Positions 26,801-36,100 of a stretch of 64,000 bases of DNA are shown here, in pieces. The notes beneath the pieces are model-generated. The model did no database searches. It saw only the letters and a program-made list of their open reading frames with translations, and had not been told where the DNA came from. Origin of the DNA: Lateolabrax maculatus (lineage: Eukaryota; Chordata; Actinopteri; Acropomatiformes; Lateolabracidae). The translations under genes and the position numbers were made by a program. The stretch covers positions 1,074,501-1,138,500 of the forward strand of contig CM062210.1 of the NCBI GenBank assembly GCA_031216445.1, read 5' to 3'. Every line of letters begins with the position of its first letter. Within the stretch, counting starts at the first letter, position 1.

Positions 26801-27452
26801 TGTTGCAAAGCTGACAAAAGCTTTCAAGAGTTATGAACATCATCCAAACAAAAAACTGAATGTAGACCACGTCCGTACAGCTTGCAGGGAACTCTCCATT
26901 TCATTTACACGCACAATCACTTGCAGATCAAATATCTCATGGTAAAGCTTCAAGAAAACCTCCTGAGTAATGTTCTGCTCCACTGTGGGATGGCTTTCAA
27001 AAGGCAAAAGATGTTTTAAACATTTACATGCATCTAAATAAAGTAAAATTCAACTGCCTGAGATTGAAAGAAATAAGTAGATTTTGCTGAAAATTACTTT
27101 CAGGTTCAGGTTCTTTATATAAAGCCACCAGAGGGTTTTTACTAAAAACACAACAAACAACATTTTTTTTTTTCAATTTAGCAGGGTATTTACTTAGACT
27201 ACAGATGTAACTGAACCCATATTTTGAGCTTTTTAAAGGGAAAATGTTATAATACATTGAATTTGAACATTGCAGACTAAATCTCCTTCCATCAGGTCAG
27301 TTTACAGTAGAAACAGTGTCTTACTTTGTGTCCAAGGGTTCAGGATTATTACTGAAGATTTGAGGACTTTCTTGTGCCCAGTCACTCTTCATAGATTGAT
27401 AGCTGGATACTGGAGACTGTGATCTGTCCTCCTCTTCTTCCAAATCACTCAT
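13032..27452 (-). CDS. nlrp1: NLR-A: NLRP1-like inflammasome sensor (RING, FISNA-NACHT, LRR, FIIND, CARD)
   Basis: Seventeen coding exons join in phase and sum to 1515 codons plus TGA: 27325-27452, 25534-25769, 23538-25386, 22730-22903, 21308-21481, 20299-20472, 19513-19686, 19107-19280, 18610-18644, 18324-18379, 18026-18072, 16855-17072, 16202-16464, 14828-14944, 14538-14679 and 13032-13618 (the last holds both repeat and CARD). Of known NLRs, only NLRP1 combines NACHT-LRR with FIIND-CARD; it is a cytosolic sensor that self-cleaves in the FIIND and releases a UPA-CARD fragment that activates caspase-1. The N-terminus differs from mammalian NLRP1: it has an acidic segment and a RING finger rather than a pyrin domain. 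The 5' half is almost identical to NLR-B and NLR-C, so the gene may be a hybrid of a fish NLR-C-type front and an NLRP1-type back. An alternative, that the FIIND-CARD exons form a separate gene, is less likely because the phases agree throughout. Confidence 0.8.
13291..13596 (-). repeat. Coding minisatellite, 17 copies of an 18-bp unit
   Basis: The plus-strand unit begins tctgctggg and recurs every 18 bp from 13291 to 13579, 17 times. Variation is limited to a few positions (GGCC, GATC or GACC after tctgctgg; gtgc or gtcc between units). Because 18 is a multiple of 3, copy changes keep the NLR-A frame. Confidence 0.95.
14538..16464 (-). CDS. nlrp1: NLR-A FIIND, UPA part with self-cleavage candidate (three exons)
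   Basis: Exons at 16202-16464, 14828-14944 and 14538-14679 encode the end of ZU5 and the UPA subdomain. The text VVQIPHLSAFGLV carries His-Leu-Ser at about residues 1183-1185, where mammalian FIIND and PIDD proteins have His-Phe-Ser and cut themselves before the Ser. Cleavage here would release about 331 residues containing UPA, the repeat and CARD. The later exons read DAEYIRISSNCHLNF and FEVFLPTDTEKVTL, in phase throughout. Confidence 0.8.
14945..16201 (-). other. NLR-A intron of about 1.26 kb
   Basis: This lies between two UPA exons. It is AT-rich and I see no exon or recognisable repeat. Confidence 0.5.
16855..18644 (-). CDS. nlrp1: NLR-A FIIND, ZU5 part (four exons)
   Basis: Small exons at 18610-18644 (35 bp), 18324-18379 (56 bp) and 18026-18072 (47 bp) lead to the main ZU5 exon at 16855-17072 (218 bp). 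The main exon reads FRCPGPGVFQCALTGLVFVM and ends near LPHCETKEG, which resembles the FIIND ZU5 subdomain of fish NLRP1-like proteins. All four join in phase with the last LRR exon and with the UPA exon. The 18324-18379 exon has a weak donor (GTGTCA), so this border is the least certain. Confidence 0.75.
17640..18010. mobile_element. Possible DNA-transposon remnant in the NLR-A FIIND intron
   Basis: The stretch is richer in CpG than the flanks (for example ggctcggacgacatccg, cccgcacccggcaggac, gagattgcgcaataacg) and resembles dispersed fish DNA-transposon sequence. No inverted ends were confirmed. Confidence 0.3.
19107..22903 (-). CDS. nlrp1: NLR-A leucine-rich-repeat exons (five)
   Basis: Five exons of exactly 174 bp lie at 22730-22903, 21308-21481, 20299-20472, 19513-19686 and 19107-19280. 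Each starts in the same phase after CAG and ends in phase 2, so exons can be gained or lost without a frameshift. Each encodes two LRR units of ribonuclease-inhibitor type, with SNPSHLREL and LQDSGVKLL as the repeated cores. The first exon is of a distinct type (LSGCGISETHCEVVASALK), matched by the first LRR exons of NLR-B and NLR-C. LRRs usually keep NLRs inactive or sense ligands. Confidence 0.9.
19740..19930. repeat. Intron module shared by NLR-A, NLR-B and NLR-D
   Basis: The block (cattactatgtcctaatcaa through ggatcatcatcatgtcagcc to attaataacatg) recurs at about 35250-35420 and 63217-63385, always just upstream of a 174-bp LRR exon in gene order. A short piece is at 52795-52825 before the U6/SINE insertion. 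It shows that exon and intron were duplicated together. Confidence 0.85.
20765..20818. repeat. (CA)n microsatellite
   Basis: About 25 uninterrupted CA units lie in the intron between NLR-A LRR exons 2 and 3. Open frames of repeated Thr-His or Val-Cys here are artefacts. Confidence 0.95.
23538..25386 (-). CDS. nlrp1: NLR-A FISNA-NACHT exon
   Basis: One 1849-bp exon encodes the fish-specific NACHT-associated (FISNA) segment, the NACHT NTPase and the helical region after it, residues about 122-738. Walker A is GVAGVGKT at about residue 220 and Walker B is LLFIFDGLDESR. The exon starts after CTCTCAG (DRGLQEVLDEHK is the first clear text) and ends at RNCRKA before a GTAAGT donor. NACHT domains bind ATP and drive oligomerisation. 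The first two thirds are nearly identical to the NLR-B and NLR-C exons, while the last third has indels. Confidence 0.92.
25534..25769 (-). CDS. nlrp1: NLR-A RING finger exon
   Basis: The exon is 236 bp, in phase with both neighbours, and covers residues about 43-121. All eight zinc ligands of a C3HC4 RING are present: CALC, then TSCGHWFCRRC, then CPQC. RING domains usually recruit ubiquitin-conjugating enzymes; whether this one is active is unknown. The same exon with the same length occurs in NLR-B (damaged) and NLR-C (intact). Confidence 0.85.
25960..26170 (-). mobile_element. Possible LINE 3' tail in an NLR-A intron
   Basis: On the minus strand the segment ends in GTGACAATAAAACTTAATTT, the kind of tail seen on fish LINE and SINE copies. 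It lies between the first coding exon and the RING exon. No coding remnant is visible. Confidence 0.3.
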
Positions 27453-27464
27453 CTTCTCTGAAGT
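27325..27464 (-). CDS. nlrp1: NLR-A first coding exon (acidic N-terminal segment)
   Basis: The exon follows a CTGTCAG acceptor and has 12 untranslated bases before ATG at 27450-27452. It encodes MSDLEEEEDRSQSPVSS and about 26 more residues, ending phase 2 at a GTAAGA donor. Fish NLRs commonly begin with this acidic, Ser-rich segment. Equivalent exons start NLR-B (43516-43651) and NLR-C (58781-58918), each with 128 coding bases, which supports the start choice. Confidence 0.75.
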
Positions 27465-29624
27465 CTGACAGGTAAAAAACAGACAGTATATAGCGTAATC
27501 AAACTGAGTCAGTGTATTATATTTATTATATGAATATATTGAATATTATTTATTCATATTAAAAATAATGTGTATTATCTTACACTTGGTAAGCTATGTA
27601 ACTTAATTTTTAACAAGAACGGTTCTTGTTAACTTACTAGTCAGAGCTGAAAAGATGAGAGCCTTGTTTTAAACATGATCATTCATGACTTTGTAACACA
27701 AACCTGAGACATTAAGAACTGATCAAAGAGACAACTAAAAACAAAACTGTGATGGCTGAGAGAGCAGCATGTTACACATACAACATGGAGAATAAAATAA
27801 CAAAACCACAGCAATTAATAAAGCAAAGGAGAACTTTTGGCAGCATGTTGTAAACCAGCAGTGAGCTCAGACTGAGGAAAGTATAGATAATTGTGAATTT
27901 CTTTGTTGGGTTATGTGAATGTTTGTATTATAAGACCTGAAAATATATATACATATAAATGTATAAAAGACAAAATACCATTAAAAACATTGACATATCA
28001 AATGAGATATATTTTAGAAAACATTTGTTTCTTTTATTTTATTTAAGTGACATTTACAGAGAGAACTGGTTAGAGACAGGAAACGGGTGGAGACAAGGGT
28101 TATGACATCCATCAAATTCGGAATAGAGCCACAGATGTCGTGGTCATGTGGTATGTGTCTTTACTGGTAGGCTACCAGGGCGCCATAGAGGCTACAGCCA
28201 TGGGTCAGTTGTTTATTAGCTTTTTTTTAAAATGCAGTGTATTTAAAAGCACTCATTTTTTTGACTGGAATAATGTGCAGACACTTAGGACTGAAAAGGA
28301 TAGTAACTGACATTTTAAGGTTGCAGGAAGTGTAAAATGTGATAAAAATTACATGAACTGTAAATTGACTCATGAGGTTCAGCCTGAGGTAAAGATAAAC
28401 TTGAAAACTGTCCAAAACAGTACGAGGGAAAAGTTTGCATGGTACCTTAAGTGAGAGTTATTTAAACCACCTTTATGTAACAGAATTTCCTGAAAATAAG
28501 TCTGATATGCTGAAGTGAGCCTAGTTTAACTGGTAATCTAACTTCATGAAACACCCCTCAGATGAATCATATGTAAGGCATGTGTTAACCATTCCCCATA
28601 CCCTCTCTGTTAGTACACGTTTCATTTCTTCACAAGCTGTTATTTCAGGTTTATACATGTGATATGTGCTGTTCTGTGTGCCAATTTTAAATGGCACAAA
28701 CCAACACTGTACCTGTACAAACCACGAACACAGAAACACAACCACAAACTCAACCATGTTGTCCTTATTTGTCAGCAGTTGCCATCACGTGTGTGTGACT
28801 GTTCCCATTGAAACACAGCTCTGAACTAAACTTAACTATACCTGGGGGTCTGCTAACTTTATAAGCTTAAAATGAGTCCATGTTAGTGCAAAACTCAGAC
28901 TGGCAACTCCTTTAACCAGTCTAATACCTTTTTCATACAGGAAATGCATGTATGACATAAGTCTACTCAATGTGTGGTGACATGAACACAAATTTAAACG
29001 TCACTATCATTAAATTATTTGACATCCCTAAAAAAGAGTCAGGAACAATGCGACTCATATTCAACTTGACCTGGTCATGAGGAGGGTCACCTGCTGCATG
29101 ATAACCAATTCAGACCCACGTCACTGTATCAGTCTAAATACGGTAATATATAGCTTTGTGAAATCGGCTTTTGGATTTTAGATTAGAATTGGATTGGATT
29201 TAAGATAATTATTGGACCATAATAAAGGTTAACAAAAGACTGCAAATACCCAGTCATGACATGAAGTTAAAACTTGGACTGAAGATTGATCATTTAAGTT
29301 TAAACGCCTCTCCATCTGCTGATGTTTTGGGGGTCGTGCAGAACTGAGAGAAGTGCAGCAGTGAATAGAAATGTATTTTTACTCAGGCAGTGTCTAAATC
29401 TTAAAAGAACATCAATTGAGCTCCCTCTTGTTGTGAAAACCAAAAAGGTTGGTAGTCAGAACTTAGTTCTTTATTTTTTTTAATTAGTAGTAGTTAAAGT
29501 AGCTAAAATGTTGTATCCACAGATGAGTTAATTCATTCCGACTCTTCTCACCTCTACAGTCCACAGAAAGACTACTGACTCAAAGATTATGACAGTAAAA
29601 TAATAATTTTGTAATCACACTTAC
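27465..29624 (-). other. NLR-A first intron
   Basis: About 2.2 kb between the 5' non-coding exon and the first coding exon. I see no exon or clear repeat. Confidence 0.45.
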
Positions 29625-29700
29625 CCTGTTTTCACCCTCCTGCTCTGCTCTGTTGACCTAAAATGGAGTCTGAACTGACTGCACAAAATACTTTCAGGTA
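29625..29700 (-). other. NLR-A probable 5' non-coding exon and promoter
   Basis: A GTAAGT donor at 29619-29624 follows GAAAACAGG on the minus strand. The sequence matches the NLR-C first exon at about 60190-60330, including the shared text AAAATGGAGTCTGA and CTCCCCTCTCCATT. The right limit is approximate. Compared with NLR-C, the doubled ACTTTC motif is reduced to one copy here. Confidence 0.5.
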
Positions 29701-30874
29701 TGCCCCTCCCCTCTCCATTCACTGGAAATCACGAGTACATCTGTGTTTATGTGAATGTGTGTTATGTATTTTCTCGACTTCAAGTTAGCATTCGCATGGC
29801 ATAGACACAACAATCTGTAGTTCCCGTAACCGCTTCATTTACTCCGACTGGACCCCCTTAAATTAGTTTGGGAAAAGTGCAGTGTTTTTTTGTAGTACTG
29901 CTCGACTGGGTCCCTACCATCAAATCTGTCCACTACAGCAAGTAGACTGCTTCTGGTCTGGAATTGTAACATGACAGCGGTTTCTCCAGCTGAAAAATGA
30001 CCGGTACAATGAGCGCAGCGGGGGGACTATTGATCAGCCAATCAGCACCACAGGCAGGACTAACACCGTTGTCAATCTGTTGTCATGGGGTCCACTCCAT
30101 TTTAGTGGGAAAATTGGGCACAGACTCCACCTACTCACTGCACCACAGGCATACACCGGCGTGGTAATGGTGCGGACCCAAGCTGATGTTAAATTTGAAC
30201 ACCCACGTTGGTGTCTAGTGATTGGTTAAGGAAAACCGAATCCTCCTCCCCCATGGAAATCGGTTAGAGACAATGTCAGACTGAAGATGGAAATGGAGTG
30301 TAATGAATTGACAATTCTGTCACATATCGGGTAATAGTACTGCAGAAGTACGACCACGGAAGCTGGGAAGTCCAGTAAAAAAGAAAACTCAACAGCTAGC
30401 CGGAGGCCCTTACCACACTGCTTAAACAGCACTGAGAGGCACTATCTGTTGAATTCAAGTCGTCCATTGGAGTAAATACATTAGATCAAACTAAAACGTA
30501 AAAACATAACGTAAGCCCCGACGAAACAAAGATGGTATTGCATTAAGTTCCAAATACAACATAAAGATCTATTAATAAATTGATTTTCTTAAAAATGGCA
30601 TACTCTTATAATATCATTTTTTTATGGTACAAATTGGTTCAGTGAAGTTATAAATGTGTGTCTATTTGGCTATTTTATCTCTTCTTTATCACCCCCACCG
30701 ATGTTCAACAAGGCCCACATCACTGTTATAGCCAACAAAGGAAAAGACCATGACGAATGTGCCTAGTAAAGGGCCACTGAATGAGTAAGAAGCAGCAGAT
30801 GTTTCGGTTTCGACTAGTAGAAGTAGTAGTTGTAGTAGTACAGTAGTCAGAGTAGTAATAATAATAGTAGTAGT

Positions 30875-31010
30875 CAGTGGTGGAAAATACATTTACTCAA
30901 AGACTGTACTAAAGTACCATTTTTTGGTACTTGTACTTTATACATTTACTCCACTACACTGAAGTATTGGACTTTTTACTTTTACTTAGTTTCCAACCTT
31001 TATGGCTTGT
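30875..31010. mobile_element. Remnant of a common teleost non-autonomous DNA element
   Basis: It begins CAGTGGTGGAAAATAC and continues with the alternating text tttactc, aaagtacc and ggtacttgtacttta, a highly repeated fish element with CAGTGGTGGAA ends (probably hAT-like). A related copy lies at about 48004-48905. The matching far end is not found here. Confidence 0.45.
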
Positions 31011-31559
31011 GATTCCTTATAAAGATGCAGTATCTTTTCCAGTATTTCACACTAAGTATTTGAGCAATTTCTCAATTACATAAATCAACACATGTGGAAT
31101 GATATTTCTAATCATTTTTGTTCATTTAAAAAAATAAATATTAATATTAATATTTCCCTTACAATTTCATGCAGTTGGGGGGCTTCATTTTATTTGAATC
31201 TTGTGGAATTTAGAGGAAAGAATGTTAAGTTTCTGCCCATTATAACACTTTGATTTGTGTTGTTACTTCAGCAGTGATGTCGACATACTGATTTCTGCAA
31301 ATAATGCAGTCTGCCACAGTATATAATGATAGACTCATGTGAAATAAGAACAAGTACACAGAAATATTAATTAGCACTGATAAGAATGATACTTAAACTT
31401 ACTTGCATTACTCTGTAACTGCAGTCCGACTGCTGCATTCGGATATCAATCTCCAAGATATTTAGAACTAGAATGTGGAAATTAGCTGCAATTCTTCATC
31501 ATATCACATGGTAGAGCTGCAACACAAAGCAATAAACTGATAAATGATGTAACACAAAT

Positions 31560-31995
31560 TCATGGTATTGCTTTTAAAAGCACTACATGGACTGGGACCA
31601 AGTTACATCTCTGAACTGTTCATCCCCTATTCCCCCTCTCAACCCCTCAGATCTGGTGACAAATCACTGTTTTCGACTAATGGTAATTGAGCATTTTCAG
31701 ATGTTCACCCTAAATTATGGAATAGTTTGCCACTAACAATTATATCCTCCTTCCATTGATACCTTTAAAAATCTGTCTATAGACCCATCTCTTTTCTTTA
31801 GCCTCTTCATTGTCACCACGAAGACAAGCTTGACCACATTCTCACTTTTAAGTTTGTATTATTTTGTTTGTGCAATGCTGTTTGTGTTATGATTTTATCA
31901 AGATATATTCTATGCTTTTATAATTTACTTATCATTTTATTGATGTCTGTCTTTCATTTCACAATTCCTGTGTTATTGTTTGATTGTAATCTTCA
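31560..31995 (+). mobile_element. LINE (L2-like) 3' end remnant
   Basis: Plus-strand text translates in pieces as LLLKALHGLGPSYISELF, then PKLWNSLP, which are conserved C-terminal motifs of L2/CR1 reverse transcriptases. The frame is broken by stops, and the copy ends in an A-rich ataaaataatc tail. Confidence 0.55.
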
Positions 31996-32332
31996 ATAAA
32001 ATAATCCCATGATTTAATCTCCCTTTGCACTTTGGTCAACATTTGTCATAAACTGACTTGACTATTTGTAACAGTGATTCAAGCATAAAAGTTGCGATGT
32101 AACCAATCTTTCTTCAGTCCCATGTGCATCTTCCCCGGGCAAACATGGAGGGCACTTGCTTGCAAACGATAAAGAATCCTTTGGAATAAGACAAAGACAG
32201 ATATTGTGCTTAAGTATTTAACTGCTATTCAATCTTGCCCTAACTAGACACAACAGGTTTTCTGTTTGCCACAACAGTCAGTTTGGGTTCAGCATATCGG
32301 AATGCATTGAGAAAAAAAAAAGAAAAAACATC

Positions 32333-32721
32333 CAGGTCCAGGTGGAGGAGGTGGTTGAGTGTGGAGGAGTCTCAGTGTGTCTGCAGAGACGGTGTAGAAG
32401 GATGGAGCAGCAGCAGAGCAGTCCAGATACACTGATGATACTCTGTCACATCCAGAGGAACACACAGAGATGATGGTGGACTGGACATTGTGTCTGACAG
32501 TGGAGCTGATCTCAGAGCAGTTCAGACTGCAGCACTGAGACTCGTCTCCACTTGTTGTGATTCCTCTGTGGGTCACTGCTGGATGAAGCTCTCCTCTCCA
32601 CTCTACCTCCCAGTAACATGGCCCAGTCAGAGCCTCTCCACACACAAGCTGCTGCTGCTTCAACCTCTCTGGATCATCAGGACACAGCTGATCCTCTCAC
32701 TCTCACAGAGATCACCACCAT
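32333..32721 (-). pseudogene. NLR-B broken B30.2/SPRY exon
   Basis: After a CTCATCAG acceptor, the minus strand gives pieces typical of the SPRY domain at the C-terminus of fish NLRs: DDPERLKQQQLVCGEALTG, CYWEVEWRG, TVRHN and VYLDC. The PRY part and about eight residues in the middle are missing, a stop lies in frame just before the recognisable text, and the C-terminus runs into a poly-Pro and A-rich stretch. It cannot encode a normal domain. Confidence 0.7.
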
Positions 32722-33117
32722 CTGATGAGAGAAGAAGACAGACAGCCGAAGTCATAAATCAGTGTTTACAGAGACTCCCTCCATCAGCTGTCAGTCAGTG
32801 ATGCAGCACATCCAGTATAAAGAGCGGACTCATGTTAACGTATTGGAGTGAACAAACTGAGCAGGAAGAGACTTTGGGCATCAAGTCTGTTTACTCTTAC
32901 TTTAACTGCTGAGAGCAGAGCTGTAACAAAGAAGAACTGAAATTCTTTAGTGTTGAAATGAGAGAACAAACGCTCAAAGATCAGATTTGATGGGACGACA
33001 GTCTGATGGACGAGGACCACTGTCTCTATACATCTTGTAATGCAGCCAGCTGTAATCCAGCTTTATTTCCTGCAGACATGAACACAACAACAACAACAGC
33101 TCCAACACTCTACTGAC

Positions 33118-36100
33118 CTCACAGTCTCCAGAGTCTCGAGTCTACAGTGTGGACTCTCCTTCAGATCAGACAGCAGCTTCACTCCTGAATCCTGCAGCTT
33201 GTTGTCACTCAGCTCCAGCTCTCTCAGATGGGAGGGGTTGGACTTCAGAGCTGAGGCCAGAGAAGCACAGCTGATCTCTGACAAACTGCAGCAACTCAAT
33301 CTGAAAAAAGAATAAATGATGTGACTTTAGAAGACAATGTTCCTGCTTGAATTCATTTGAGGTTTAATAATCTGTTCAGAGGTGAAGGTTTAGCATGTAG
33401 AAGTTAAGACTATGGAAACTCAAACACCTGAAGCCAACAGGATGCAGGTTAAAAGCTGTAAAATACAAAAAGTTAAAAAAAAAAAAAAAAAAGAGCTTTC
33501 ATTCTACTGTTGTAATTGGACAGCATTGTGTGTTTGTGTGTCCCACCATTCCTCCAATACCCTCCAAACTTGATCCAAAAAAGGTTCAGGGGGCCAGCCT
33601 TCGCATATGGTGTTTGTTATCTGTGATTTTTATCATTTCATTTTTAATGTTAAATAAATACTCTGCAGTTTTACTTTTTACTTTGCAATCCTTTATTTTG
33701 GAACTACTTTTTCCACTGAACCACATAAAGCATCTAATCTACTGGAAATATAACAGAAGAAGAAGAAGAATAGTTACACCAACGTTTGCATCATGCGTAA
33801 AAAGAAACCCAAATCACTGTCTGCAAATCGTGATGCTGTCAAACGTAAGACACTGGCGCGTGGTATCGAATTCCCAGAAGTCAGCAAAGAATCCTGAATT
33901 ATTTTCCCCATTTGGCATTAGCATGCTAACAAAGTACCTAGCTAGCTAGATAAGCATTCGTGTTTGATGCTTGTTGTCGTCAGCGTGGCGTACACGGTGC
34001 AGGCGTTGCACACGATGCAGGCGTGGCGTACACGGTGCAGGCATCTCTGTGTATTGATGTCCAAGATACAGAAATTAATACTTATTTTTTACTGTTTATT
34101 GTCCTCTGTTTAACCTTTCTTTTAAAATGCACAAATAAACATGCATATATTGCTTTTCACCATCTCACCTAGCTGCTAGCAATACCATGCTAATAGAGTA
34201 CCTAGCTGTCCAGCTGATCTTCCCAAAGTAACAACATTAACAATTATCTTTTACATACACCATCTTATTCATACATGGGCTAACATGAACTTGGTTATGT
34301 GGTCTAATTTCAAATTATGTATGTGCATAAAAACCGCATTGGAATACTTAATACTCATGCTCAATTCGACTCAAGATCCCAAAAGTTCCAAAGATGCCAA
34401 ATATGTCCGGATAAATTTTGGGAAAATCTATAACTTCATTTAAATTACATTTATTTCAGGAATAGGGGAGTCATAAAATCAAAGCATCTTCAGTTTAAAC
34501 TATTCAGTCAGTATTAGAATCATATATCTTCATAAGATTTTTCTGAAAAAGAAAATACTGAATATATTTGTTAATGTTGGCATAGAGATTATTTATTTTT
34601 ACATTGTATTCATGTATTTTTTATTATTATTTCTTTAAAAAAACATGACTGAAAACCTAAGCCACAGTGACCTTGACCTTTGACCACCAAATTCTAATCA
34701 GTTCATCCTTGAGTTCACATGGATGTTTGTGCCATATGTAAGGAAATTCCCTCCAGGCGTTCCTGAGATATCGTGTTCATGAGAATGGGACAGACCTGAG
34801 GTTACACCTGAGGGCTATACAGTGCAAGTATTTCACTTGCATGTATGTGCCGAGTTTATCAGGGACATATTTGTGCAGGTCTCACCACTGTCAGTTGGCC
34901 GGTGGCAGCCCACTCTACTAGTGTGGCCGGCGGCCCTGCTTACACCAATGCAGAGGCGAGACTAACTGACAACCCGAAAACAATATCTGTGCAGAGGCAC
35001 TAAAACAGTGTCTGACCTCAGAGTCTCCAGTCTACAGTGTGGACTCTCCAGAAAACCACACAGCAGCTTCACTCCTGAATCCTGCAGCTCGTTGTTGTAG
35101 CTCAGGTCCAGCTCTCTCAGATGGGAGGGGTTGGACTTCAGAGCTGAGGCCAGAGAAGCACAGCTGATCTCTGACAACCTGCAGCCCCACAATCTGAATA
35201 AAGAATAAATGATGGAGATAAAAATCCAATCAGATGTGAGGTTTTAAATGTGCAGCTCAACATTACTATGTCCTAATCAATGAGCTTTTCCCTGAAATGA
35301 GTAGAGACACTTTGTCATTGTGTTATTGTGGATCATCATGTCAGCCTTCTACAGACATCATCCAAATGTCAGCACAACATTCATACACCTATTCATGTCA
35401 ACACAGATTAATAACATGCTGCTGATCTCAGGCAAGCCTGGAATTAAAGGATCAATACAAATATCAAAACTTCACTAATTGTTCAACCGTTAAGAAAATG
35501 AAAAAAAAAAGACCTCAGAGTCTCCAGTCTACAGTGTTGACTCTCCAGAAAACCACACAGCAGCTTCACTCCTGAATCCTGCAGCTTGTTGTCACTCAGG
35601 TCCAGCTCTCTCAGATGGGAGGGGTTGGACTTCAGAGCTGAGACCAGAGAAGCACAGCTGATCTCTGACAACCTGCAGTCCCCAAATCTGAATTAAGAAA
35701 AAATGATGTAACTTGTTGTTGACAATGTTACTTCTTGAAATCCTTCAATGTTTAACAATCTGTTCAGAACGGAAAAAGGGTTAGAAAGTAGAAGTTTAAA
35801 AAATGGAAACTCCAAACACCATCACCTTTCTCTCTTTCCTCTGCCCTCTCCTGCTTCCCTTGCCTGTACACTTTCCTCTTCTTGCCTCGCTCTCCTCATC
35901 TGTCCCTCCCCGAGTTATCCTGTTCTCTTCTATCCCTCTGTTCAATCCATGTTCCCCCCTCTATCAAGGTAAACCAAATGAATTAATAGTTTTTTTTCAG
36001 CGACAGTAATAACTACGTTACCAGCTACAAATCGGCTTAAAAAGTAAATTATAATAGCCCGAAACCGGAGGTCTCCCAACTATGGTTCGGAGGCCCCTGA

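Larger units (their letters stand above)
29701..32280. other. Interval between NLR-A promoter and the NLR-B 3' end
   Basis: No gene is supported. It contains two repeat remnants listed separately (30875-31010 and 31560-31995). The 29.7-30.5 kb part is the upstream flank of NLR-A. Confidence 0.5.

Noticed and set aside
32490..32801. Plus-strand open frame of 103 codons
   Set aside because: It is antisense to the broken SPRY exon of NLR-B.
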